DNA of 64,000 nt. It comes from Triticum aestivum. Its lineage: Eukaryota; Streptophyta; Magnoliopsida; Poales; Poaceae. The stretch spans positions 273,415,906 through 273,479,905 of the forward strand of contig NC_057796.1 in the NCBI RefSeq assembly GCF_018294505.1, in the 5' to 3' direction. The notes beneath the pieces are model-generated. The model was not told the DNA's origin. It did not search any database and worked only from the letters and a program-made list of their open reading frames with translations. Numbering within the stretch: position 1 is the stretch's first letter; each line of letters starts with the position of its first letter. The position numbers were made by a program, and so were the translations under genes. Positions 35,284-44,685 of this stretch are shown here, piece by piece.

Positions 35284-36785
35284 GTGAACAAAGGTATATT
35301 TGATATACATGTTATTGATGTGTACCTTACTAATGCTCGTAGTAGTGCCTGGGTATTTGATACTGGTTCGGTTGCTCATATTTGTAACTCGAAACGGGGG
35401 CTACAGATTAAACCAATATTGGCTAAGGACCAGGTGATGATGTGCGTCGGGAATGGTTCCAAGGTCGATGTGATCGCCGTCGGCACGCTACCTCTACATC
35501 TACCATCAGGATTAGTTTTAGGCCTGAATAAATGTTATTTGGTGCCAGCGTTGAGCATGAACATTATATCTGGATCTTGTTTAGTGCGAGACGGTTATTC
35601 ATTTAAATCAGAGAATAATGGTTGTTGTAGTTATATGAGTAATATCTTTTATGGTCATGCACCCTTGAAGAGTGGTCTATTTTTGTTGAACCTTGATTGT
35701 GGTGATACACATATTCATAATATTGATGCCAAAAGATGCAAAGTTGATAATGACAGTGCACCATATTTGTGGCACTGCCGTTTAGGTCATATTGGTGTAA
35801 AGCGCATGAAGAAACTCCATGCAGATGGACTTTTGGAATCACTTGATTATGAATCATTTGATACTTGTGAACCATGCCTCATGGGCAAGATGACTAAAAC
35901 TCCATTATCCGGAACAATGGAGCGAGCTAATGACTTATTGGAAATAATACATACCGATGTATGCGGTCCGATGAGTGTTGAAGCTCGCGGCGGGTATCGT
36001 AATTTCTGACCTTCACATATGATTTGAGCAGATATGGGTATATCTACTTGATGAAACACATGTCTGAAACATTTGAAAAGTTCATAGAATTTCAGAGTGA
36101 AGTGGAGAATCATTGTAACAAGAAAATAAAGTTTCTATGATCTGATCGCAGAGGCGAATATTTGAGTTACGAGTTTGGCCTTCATTTAAAACAATGTGGA
36201 ATAGTTTCACAACTCACACCACCTGGAACACCACAACGTAATGGTGTGTCTGAACGTCGTAACCGTACTTTATTAGATATGGTGTGATCTATGATGTCTC
36301 TTACCGATTTACCACTATCGTTTGGGGTTATGCATTAGAGGGAGCTGCATTCACGTTAAATAGGGCACCGTCTAAACCCGTTGATACGACACCGTATGAA
36401 ATGTGGTTTGGCAAGAAACCTAAGCTGTCGTTTCTTAAAGTTTGGGGTTGCGACACTTATGTCTAAAGGCTTCAGCCTGATAAGATCGAACCCAAATCGA
36501 AGAAGTGCGTCTTCATAGGATACCCTAAGGAAACAATTGGGTACACCTTCTACCAAAGATTCGAAGGCAAGATCTTTGTTGCCAAGAATGGGAACTTTCT
36601 AGAGAAGGAGTTTCTCTTGAAAGAATTGAATGGGAGGAAAGTAGAACTTCATGAGGTAATTGTACCTTCTCTCAAATTGGAAAGGAGCTCATCACAAAAA
36701 ACCGTTCACGTGATGCCTACACCAACTGAAGAGGAAGCAAATGATGATGATCATGAAACTTTAGATAAAGTTACTACCGAACCTC
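35284..36785 (+). pseudogene. Copia protease-integrase remnant (Angela/BARE-like)
   Basis: Open from 35284 to 36009: an aspartic protease with AWVFDTGSVAHICN, then the GAG-pre-integrase zinc region (WHCRLGHIGVKRM ... CEPCLMGKMTK), then the start of the integrase core (IIHTDVCGPM). A single-base loss before 36006 shifts the frame; the rest of the integrase (SRYGYIYLM, SDRRGEYLS, PGTPQRNGVSERRN) has TGA stops at 36138-36140 and 36285-36287. Ends at the CACTA insertion before the reverse transcriptase. Confidence 0.9.
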
Positions 36786-36822
36786 CACTACAAAAAAATA
36801 CACTTCTGTGATGATACATGTT
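36786..36822 (+). repeat. CACTA terminal and first subterminal sequence
   Basis: CACTACAAAAAAATACACTT, followed by a short TGTGATGATAC motif. Related shorter motifs (GAAGTGT-CAT-AC and ATGATGATTTTATGAC) recur up to about 36990 in both orientations, as expected for subterminal transposase-binding repeats. Confidence 0.8.
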
Positions 36823-37229
36823 TGTCGCAGTAGGTCACATTTTTTTTCATGCATGTACATCCATGATGATTTTATGACCGAATCAAGATAGTCATACCTG
36901 TGCTGTCGTAGAAGTGTTCCATGACATTACCAAAATTATCATCACGGAAGTGTCCACTTCCATGACGATAAATCGCGCGTCACAGAAGTGCTTTCGTCAA
37001 GGGTGACCGACACGTGACATCCACCATAACGGAACGCCGTTAAGCTATCGGGTCTGGTTTCGGATTCGATAACCCGTTAATAGCCCCGACCAATGGGGAT
37101 TTTCCACGTGTAAAATTGTCATTGGCTGGAGGAAATACGTGTTGGCTCACCGTTGGGACAGATGTCATCCACTCATTGGACCCAAGGCGCCTATGATACG
37201 TCGACACATGGAACGACCCAAGAGAGGCC

Positions 37230-37995
37230 CATTCCTGTGAAAAGGGCGGCCCATTTGACTTGGTCAAAAGGTGGCGGGCCGGCCCACAGAAAGCCTATTA
37301 ACGGTGTGTTCACATATAGCCCATTTACATCCCGCTTACGACCTCTCCGAATTAGGCCCAGTACCGTCATCTGGGCCATCCAATATGATTCCAGCCCGTT
37401 TTAACTTCCGGCCCATGTATGGCCCATGACGTCTTTTGGCCCATATGAGGCCCTTTGTAACTCTTGGCCCATTAACGGCCCGTGGTGAAACTGGCCCGTA
37501 ATGAACAATGTATCACTTCATACCCATTAACGGCCCATTATTCCATTGGGCCGTTTCCATCCCATGTTATCTTTCGGCCTTCTCACGGCCCATTTATTCT
37601 TGGTCTCATTTCCAGCATTCGGTTACTTATGGCCCGTTACTGTCATTTTTTGCTGGTGGGCCAAATTCAGCCCATGGTTACAGTCGGCCCGTTTGTGGCC
37701 AGTTAATACGTTGGGCCATTTTCATGTCAAAAAAACCCGTTGGGCTGTTTTCATAGAGTTATCAAATATGGCCTATTAACGGCCCATTATGGTCCACGAA
37801 TAGTACGGCCCATGATTGGCGATATGATGATACGCCCCGTAGAAGGCCCATGGATCCTACGGCCCATAAAAGGCCCATGGATTGTACGGCCCGTAGAAGG
37901 TCCATGGATCCTACGGCCCGTATAGAAGGCCAATGGATCCTACGGCCCGTAGAAGGCCCATGGATCATACGACCCGCAGGAGGCCCATGGTTACA
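37230..37995. repeat. GGCCCA/GGCCCG subterminal repeats with 30-bp minisatellite
   Basis: Dozens of GGCCCA, GGCCCG and GGGCC words spaced 10-40 bases. From about 37836 to 37990 they become a tandem array of about six ~29-base units around TACGGCCCGTAGAAGGCCCA. No protein is credible here. The words resemble plant promoter site II elements, but the array sits in the CACTA subterminal region. Confidence 0.7.
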
Positions 37996-38317
37996 ACAAT
38001 CCGTGTGTTGCCATGATTATTTTGGCCTAGTTTCCAAAAATTGGTTATTGTGGCCACTAGAAAAACACAGAAAAAGAACTGCAGTGACTACAAGCCAACA
38101 ACTAAACAAGACAATAAGGAAATAAATAAGCAAGCAATTAACGCTAGCCTATTACCGCTATTACACATATTACATCCACTGGGCATCAAAGTTCGCCACC
38201 AGTGCAAATATAGGGAACAAAGCAGCATATTACATACACTGGCCGTCAAAATTGGCCACCAGTGCAAATAAACGCGGCAGCAAAACAAGAGCATAACTGA
38301 AACAACTTCAGAAGAGC

Positions 38318-41300
38318 TCAAGAAACGTTATCCTGGGTATCCACCATGCTGGCAATAAGCTTAGCAAGCTTATTAGCTTTGTCCTGTTTGGCGCTAAAAT
38401 CCTCCAACGCTTGCTGTTGCACCAGAAAGTATGCATCTGAATGCTCCAGGGACTTCCGCAGTCCTTCCGCTTCTTGTCGCAGCACAGCTGATCGATGTCT
38501 TTCAGCTTGTAGTTGAGACTCAAGAAACCGAACTGATTCAGACAGTGAGTTTGAATAGCTTGTGCAAGCGGTAGTGGCCAGTAACTCGAACACTAAACCA
38601 AGACAGGACTTTGGGGTTGTCTCACTGTCTTCGAGATAGTCTTCCTTAGCTGTTTTATCAGCTTTGTTGGAGACCAACAAGGATGTGTCACTATCCTGAA
38701 CCTTATCTGCATTACTTCCTTTACCATTGCTTAATAAGGCACTCTTCCCCAATATTCTGTCAGCATTCTAAAAGAAGAAACAAGCAGACACATAACAGGT
38801 TTAGCATGTACTAGTATATGAAACTCATTTCGGTGAACCAGTTCATTAGTAAGGTGGACAGGATTAAACTACCAAGTCTTCTATTGCCAAGTACTAGTAC
38901 ATAATAAAAGCATCAAACAAACATATATCTATGTCCTATGGTCACTGCATTGTCTTGCCAAATCAAAATAGAGACACGGTTCAAATCATATCAGTTCAAG
39001 ACAAAGCAGCAGTGAAAGAATACAAAGCGTGGGAAACTACACGGCACAACAAGATTTCAGATGGGTACCACGGGTCTACATGTACAACAACACTATTGGC
39101 TCTGTTGTGATGCTAGTAATGTGCATGATATGAGAAGTCAACTGTATACACAATTGAAATTGAAATCAACAGAGCTATTGATAAGAGCAAACCTGTTAAA
39201 GAAACATGCGTGAACATACCTGCTGTGCCATTGGAGTTTCGATTGGATCCTTCAATTTAAAAATAAGTTTGTATGAGTAAATACAGTGATACAAGAGCAA
39301 AGCAGTATGCACGATAGCAATCATAGTTAAAAAAGGCGCGCCTAAGCGAGCGCTTAAGCGCGCCTAGGCTCTAGGCGTTGGCAAAACGCATTGCGCATAA
39401 CTACGCTTAATCTGTGCATAACTGCGCATAAGCATGCGCTTTGGTCAGTAAAGCGCAAGGCGGTGGCAAAACGCACAATTAACGCCTAGCGCTTTTTTGA
39501 ACTATGATAGCAATGGAATCTTAAATTAGAACAGTTGTTCTTCAGGTTTAGGCACTTGTTCTACATGAACAGAGTACAGTAAGACGCAAGAATATAGTAC
39601 TTAAAAATAGAAAATGAGCTCATAGACCTTACCACATTCTTGGTTCGGGACCAGTACAGAACAAGGCGTTCCCAGTCATCGTCCAGTAAATGTGTCTCAG
39701 GAGAACGTAAGGGAATTTGATGAGTTTCTTTGCCGGTGAAGTACGTTTTCTTCAGGTAATTCCGATACTGCCACCAAGCATTCTTGAAGATAGCAGAGGT
39801 ATTAGCACAGGTTACCTCATCCTGAGTTTCCAAATCGGTCCTTCTCTATAGAGAAAAATGGGAAAATTTGTTGTATTATAACCATCATGGAGGTAGGATG
39901 TATGGGACAAAGCAAAGTAATTGCCATGAATAACATTACTTACACATAACTCCTGGACAAACACCTGCAACTGGCATTTTCCTTCATCTTCAGTATAATA
40001 TTTCCAAGATGGGAAGATACGCACATACGATTTAACAACATCAAATGCGATAGATGCTAAACTACGACTAGCTGGTTGTGCTTCCTCCACAGGAATAGGC
40101 GTACTAACTGGTGGAGTTGGGGTTCGCCGTGGTAGTACTGGCCCTTTGGGCACTGGAGCTGCCTTACTAACTGCTCTTGTTTGGGAGCTCTGTGGTGGAG
40201 ATGGTGCTGTGTCAACAGGAACTGGGTTACTATCTGCTGGGGTTGGGGTTAGATTGGGTGAAGCTGGTTCTCTGTCCATCGCAGTAGGGGTACAATCTGC
40301 GAGAGTTTGGGTTATGTGTGGTAGGGCTGGTTCTCGTGCATGTACAACCGGGGTGCTATCTCCACCAAGAGGTAGCACTGTTTTATTTGAAGACCGTGTT
40401 TTTAGTCCGCTAGATACTGGCATCACCCGCTCCAATTCAAATGGCTGATAAACAGGAAACATAGTTGAATGTACAGACATTGTATGAGAGACAGATGCAA
40501 TAGATAGTGTGGAAAAAAGAGGGCATGAAATAGTTGACATGTATATTGTTTAACTAAAACGGATAGCATGACATAATTTCACATATATGATGTCTATCTA
40601 AACTGGATAGCATAGCATAACATAATTCAAAGATATGATGAATAACTAAACAGGATCGCATGACATAATTCACCTACATGTTATCTAAGTAATCAGGATC
40701 GCATCATTTAATTCACATATGTGATTTATATGCTAAACAGAGGGCATTCGATATGATGTCTGAACTAAGAACATGGTGTTGAATATTGTGTATATGATGT
40801 CTAAACTATGCAATGCAAGACACCATATGCATGATATGAGCAGTATAACCGTGCCAAGTTAGAGCATACACCTCGGTGGGGGAATAGGACTGGTCATCTG
40901 TCTCTGAATCCATCTCTGAGGAGCTATCGGGACCCAACAAGAGATCTGCTTCGACAGGTAGCACTGTCTGCTCTGAAGGCCTTGTTTTCACTCCAGATTT
41001 TTCCATCTCCCACCCAAATGGCTGATTCACAGGAAGAGTAGTTTAATGTACAAACATTGTCGACAAATGGAAATGTAATGAAGAAAAGGATGGGCAAGAT
41101 ATCATTCAAATATATGATGCCTGGTTAAACAGGATGGCATTGCACATTTCACATATATTATGGCTGGCTAAAAGACATGAGACTGCATAATTCCCATATA
41201 TGATATAGAAACTAAACAGGTGGCATTACAGAACATGTCTAAACTAAGCAGATGACATATATGATGTCAAAAGTAGGCACTGCAAGGCAACATATGCATG

Positions 41301-43868
41301 ATATGACTAACATCATCATGCCAAGGTAGAGCAAACACCTTGGGGGGTAAATAGGAGTGGTCAGCGGCGTCTGAATCCGCCTCAGAACAGATATCTTCCT
41401 CTGGATTACAATCTGGAGAGGGGTGGGGAGGGTTTGCCATTGAACCCACCATGGAGCGATGTCTGCATGACATTGTATTGCCGCGCAAAACTCTTCTCTT
41501 TTTCTCTACATGTTCAGCATGACTGTGTACAATATCTGACATGCATACGAAAAAAATATGGTGAGATTATGTAAGGAGAGCATGCAGAAATTTAGAGTGA
41601 TGGTAACAACCAGTGGATGGATCCAAAAATAATGATAGCAGGCTGATGATTGCTTTAATTTAATAAAAAGACAGATGATGATTGCTTTACTATTTGTTTC
41701 CCACCCAAGATGAACAACATAGGCATACCCTAGGTGAACCAGATATTAGACAGAGATACTATTCATTGCTTCCTCGATATGTGCCCCACAACTAATTTAG
41801 AACTCAAGTTTGAACATTAATTTGGACCTGACTTGGAGTCCAAGAGGTGAACAGGACGATAAAGTAGCAGGTAATTTTAAGCAATGCATAACATAAGCAG
41901 AAACAAAAGAGTGCGACCTCTCTTGTGGACCCGTGTACTCCTCAGGTTCATCTGCTGAGTCGATGATGGTGATGCCGTTGCGGTGGGTGCCGGCGGCAGG
42001 GAAGGAGATCTGAGGCGGCGAAAGACGGTCAGGAGTCGTGATGTCTGGTTTGGTGGATGTTTCTGTCGATGGAGCAGCTCAGGTGAGGTGGACGACGTCG
42101 CGGCAGGAGCAGGACAAACCACACAAAGTTCCCTTCGACACCTACCTGTAACTGAAGTAATTCTGTAAGGGCTCATTTGGCTTGCATGATTCTAAAAACG
42201 CAGGGATAGGAAAAACACCGGAATAGGATAGGAATGCACATGGTAAACAGAGCATTTGTAAACACAGGATTTCTGTCAACTTGGGTGTTTGGTTTACAGG
42301 AATTGGAAGAGCAGAGGAATGCAAAGAAACATGGCCAAAATAAAGTGAAACCATATGAAAGCGTGTACAGTTAGAATGTTATTCTGCCACTAATGCACTT
42401 GGTCTTGTTTTCATGCATAGGATTTTGAAAAGTAGGTCCAGGTGGATGTTTTGCTTCATTCCTTTCAACAAAATGCATGAATAATTGAATAGTAGAGTGC
42501 CATTGGAAAATTCCCTATTGCTATGTTTTTTCCGTTGAACCAAAATAGCCCTAATGGACCGACATGAATGTATAGTAATAATTGATGCAACAAGTGTACA
42601 ACCTCTTTGCCGTAGCCGTGTCGACCTCAGCATCATTGGGTTGGTCGCTGAAGCAGTTGAGGCAGAGGTGGCTGTCGGAGGTGTGGAGGAAGATCTGAGG
42701 AATCTGTAGACGACGTCCAGGGCACTTCTCTGTTGTGATGGATCGTTCTGTCGTTGGATCAGCTCCGGTGAGCCGTAAGACGTCAAGGCTGAAGCAGCAC
42801 AAGACAGACATCGCCAATCTCAAGTGGGATTCTAATAGCATCTCCAATAGATGATGTAAAATAGATGTAAAATTTACATCACCAAAAACCATCTGACTAC
42901 AACAGAGGAGGTAAAAACTGTTGACTTTGAACTTAACTGTCGAAACTGAAATTTACTGTGGAATCTGAATGTTACTGTCAAAACTGAACGCAATGGTAGC
43001 AGAGAGGCACATGACATGTAGTTTAGGAAGGGCCTGCAGTTCATCTTCAACCCGCGCCCCCCTAAGCAGCCAGCCACCACCGGCCGAACCGCCGGCCCCA
43101 GCGCCGCCTCGCCGCCCCGAAACAACTCCCCACCGCAGGTCCGCCGTCGCCCCGGCCAGCCCTCTAGGCCCCCCGCCCCCACCCTGAACCCTAAGATAGA
43201 TAGTGGGGTACCTCTCCAGCGAGCCCCCGTCCCCGCTGCGGGTGGTTCTTCCTTAACTCTGGCGAGCCCCCCACCCCCTGAAAATCGACTGACCCAAAAG
43301 TCAATTCAGTCGACTGAAGTGTAGCTAAATCGGAGTAGAGCAGCAGCACGAGCGAGGGGGATAGCATCAGCAGCAGCGCGAGCGAGCGAGCAAGAGCCGG
43401 AGCAGCAGCAGCTGGGCGAGTGAGCGATCAAGCGAGAGCCGGAGCAGCAGCAGCTGGGCAAGCGGGCGAGCGAGAGCCGGAGTAGAAGCAGCATATCCGG
43501 CTGGTATGGACGCCACCGCCGAAGGGGCGTCGCACTGGGGGAGAGCCGCCGTGGAGATGTCCTCGCGGCGCCGGCTTCAAGGTAGCCGCTCCATGGGGGT
43601 GCGGGATGGAGCACCGTCGGCACCGGGAGGTCGAGTTAAGGAGAAGGTGTGATGCGATGAGTGTACAACCTCTTTGGTGGCGCGGAGTAGGCCTCGGCTT
43701 CGTCCGAGGAGTCGGTGAGGATGCTGCAGTTCCGGTGGAGCAGGTTAAGGCGGCACTGTGGGGATGTAGCAGCCGCGATAGACGAGGCGATCGTCGGAGA
43801 AGCTCCTTGGAGGTGGAGGACGGGGCGGTTGAACCGGCGGGACAACGAGATGGACGACGGATCCTCAT
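38318..43868 (-). CDS. CACTA-encoded Transposase_24 (Ptta/En-Spm-like) protein, seven-exon model
   Basis: Exon model (minus): 43868-43670, 41535-41339, 41021-40872, 40444-39944, 39845-39633, 39249-39220, 38767-38318. Every intron has a GT donor and an AG acceptor, and all phases agree, giving about 579 codons with no internal stop. The first exon ends in phase 1, the others in phase 0. The middle exon is Pro/Thr/Ser-rich (APVPKGPVLPRRTPTPPVS). The Transposase_24 domain spans the next two exons, with VRIFPSWKYYTEDEGKC, then FKNAWWQYRNYLKK and DDDWERLVLYWSRTK. A ten-residue mini-exon (DPIETPMAQQ) leads to the last exon, whose C-terminal ~70 residues form a coiled coil (SVRFLESQLQAERHRSAVLR). 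Known: such proteins accompany the TNP2 transposase in En/Spm elements and probably bind element ends. First-exon copies also lie at 42603 and 41918. An intron holds a hAT-type MITE. Confidence 0.75.
39323..39506. mobile_element. hAT-type MITE, 184 bp
   Basis: Terminal inverted repeats CATAGTTAAAAAAGGCGC and (reverse complement of the right end) CATAGTTCAAAAAAGCGC. It is flanked by a perfect 8-bp target duplication, ATAGCAAT, at 39315-39322 and 39507-39514. Inside it is rich in GCGC, AAGCG and CTAGGCG words. 8-bp duplications are characteristic of hAT elements. It lies in the intron between the Transposase_24 exons at 39249 and 39633. Confidence 0.9.
40555..40815. repeat. Intron tandem repeat, ~57-bp units
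   Basis: About four diverged units around AAACAGGATCGCATGACATA followed by ATTCACATATATGATGTCTA. A related block occurs at about 41105-41280 in the next intron upstream. Together with the paralogous exons this suggests exon-plus-intron duplication. Confidence 0.6.
41105..41280. repeat. Second block of the ~57-bp intron repeat
   Basis: Units with TAAACAGGATGGCATTGCAC and CACATATATTATGG-like segments, homologous to 40555-40815. Lies between exons 41535-41339 and 41021-40872. Confidence 0.55.
41918..42176 (-). CDS. Alternative first-exon copy (a) of the Transposase_24 gene
   Basis: Open from an ATG at 42176 to the donor at 41918 (AAGAGAG|GTCGCA). It ends in phase 1 like the exon at 43670, so it can splice to the exon starting at 41535. 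The shared peptide pattern with copy b is SPEL--RQ--P-Q-S--L-VFR-LRS, then LRSTR---RG. It has lost one base of similarity in the donor (GTCG instead of GTTG). Confidence 0.55.
42603..42786 (-). CDS. Alternative first-exon copy (b) of the Transposase_24 gene
   Basis: Open from an ATG at 42786 to the donor at 42603 (CAAAGAG|GTTGTACA), phase 1. Donor context is identical to that of the first exon at 43670 (CAAAGAG|GTTGTACA). Peptide similarity to copy a is clear over about 50 residues. Confidence 0.55.
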
Positions 43869-44448
43869 CCAGGGTGGTGGACGATGGACGTCGAGCTGTT
43901 GCGGTGGACGACGTTGTCGGGGAAGAGGCTCCGGCTGGGCAGCGGTGAGGTGGCGGACGGAGGAGGGTGGGGTTTCGCGGCTGGAGCGAAGAGCTTATGG
44001 CGGCCTGGGGTTTCGAATGGCAAAAAGGAGGCGATGGGAGGGGGTGGACCATGACTTAGGGACGCGCTTGTCCAAAATGTAGGGTGTGTTACAAAAGTAC
44101 CCCCCACCGATTTGAACTAGAGGCCCTTTCGGCTCAGGGTTAGAAGGGGGATTTCGCGTGTCGGGATTTGGCAGCTGGAGGGAGTTTTCGCGCGCGTTGT
44201 AATTTCGGGATAGCAAGGCGCGGGTTGTGAAGGCGCCAGTTTTGGGAGCACGATATCTGAATTTTCGGGATATAACAAGGCGCGGGTTGAATTTTAGGGA
44301 CAAGCCTAACGTGTAATATTGTACTTGTACGTACCAAATCAATTCGCACTTCCCTCAACCAAAAAGAAAACGAAAAAAATAAAACTATTCACACCACACA
44401 AAGAGAGAGTCTTGCCCCGTTTTACTATAAAAATGCTATTCAAAGCTA

Positions 44449-44685
44449 CTCCCTCCTTCCATCTATATAGGGCCTAATGCGTTTTTCGATGCTAACTTTG
44501 ACCAAATATTAGAGCAATAATATATGACATGCAACTTACACAAAGCACACCGTTAAATTCGTCTGTGAAAGGTTCTTTCAATGATATAATTTTCACATTG
44601 TGCATGTCATGTACTATTAATCTTGTCAATAGTCAAAGGCGGTCTTAAAAAACGCATTACGCCCTATATAGATGGAAGGAGGGAG
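44449..44685. mobile_element. Stowaway MITE, 237 bp
   Basis: Nearly perfect ~37-base terminal inverted repeats beginning CTCCCTCCTTCCATCTATAT, with TA target duplications at 44447-44448 and 44686-44687. This is the standard Stowaway (Tc1/Mariner) structure. Confidence 0.93.

Larger units (their letters stand above)
34135..36785 (+). mobile_element. Angela/BARE-like Copia element, internal fragment
   Basis: The leader (34135-34454), gag, protease and integrase of a Copia element, whose sequence I recognise as the Angela/BARE/WIS type. Both LTRs, the primer site, reverse transcriptase and RNase H are missing: the left side is cut by element Z and the right by the CACTA terminus at 36786. Confidence 0.9.
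36786..44340 (-). mobile_element. CACTA (En/Spm) DNA transposon carrying a Transposase_24 gene
   Basis: The left end is CACTACAAAAAAATACACTT, a classic CACTA terminus, inserted into the Copia remnant after ...ACCTC. Next come ~1.2 kb of subterminal sequence with many GGCCCA/GGCCCG repeats. The only clear gene is the minus-strand Transposase_24 gene (38318-43868). I do not find the matching inverted terminus; the right limit near 44340 is set by loss of GC-rich 5' sequence and is approximate. No TNP2 transposase is seen, so this is a deleted or non-autonomous copy. Confidence 0.75.

Noticed and set aside
37740..37968. Repetitive peptides with a GPWILRP-like unit
   Set aside because: Translation of the 29-bp minisatellite; the unit is not a stable multiple of three and frames break soon.
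37230..37995. GGCCCA words as promoter site II elements of a host gene
   Set aside because: They continue into a tandem array inside the CACTA subterminal region, with no gene start nearby on the matching side.
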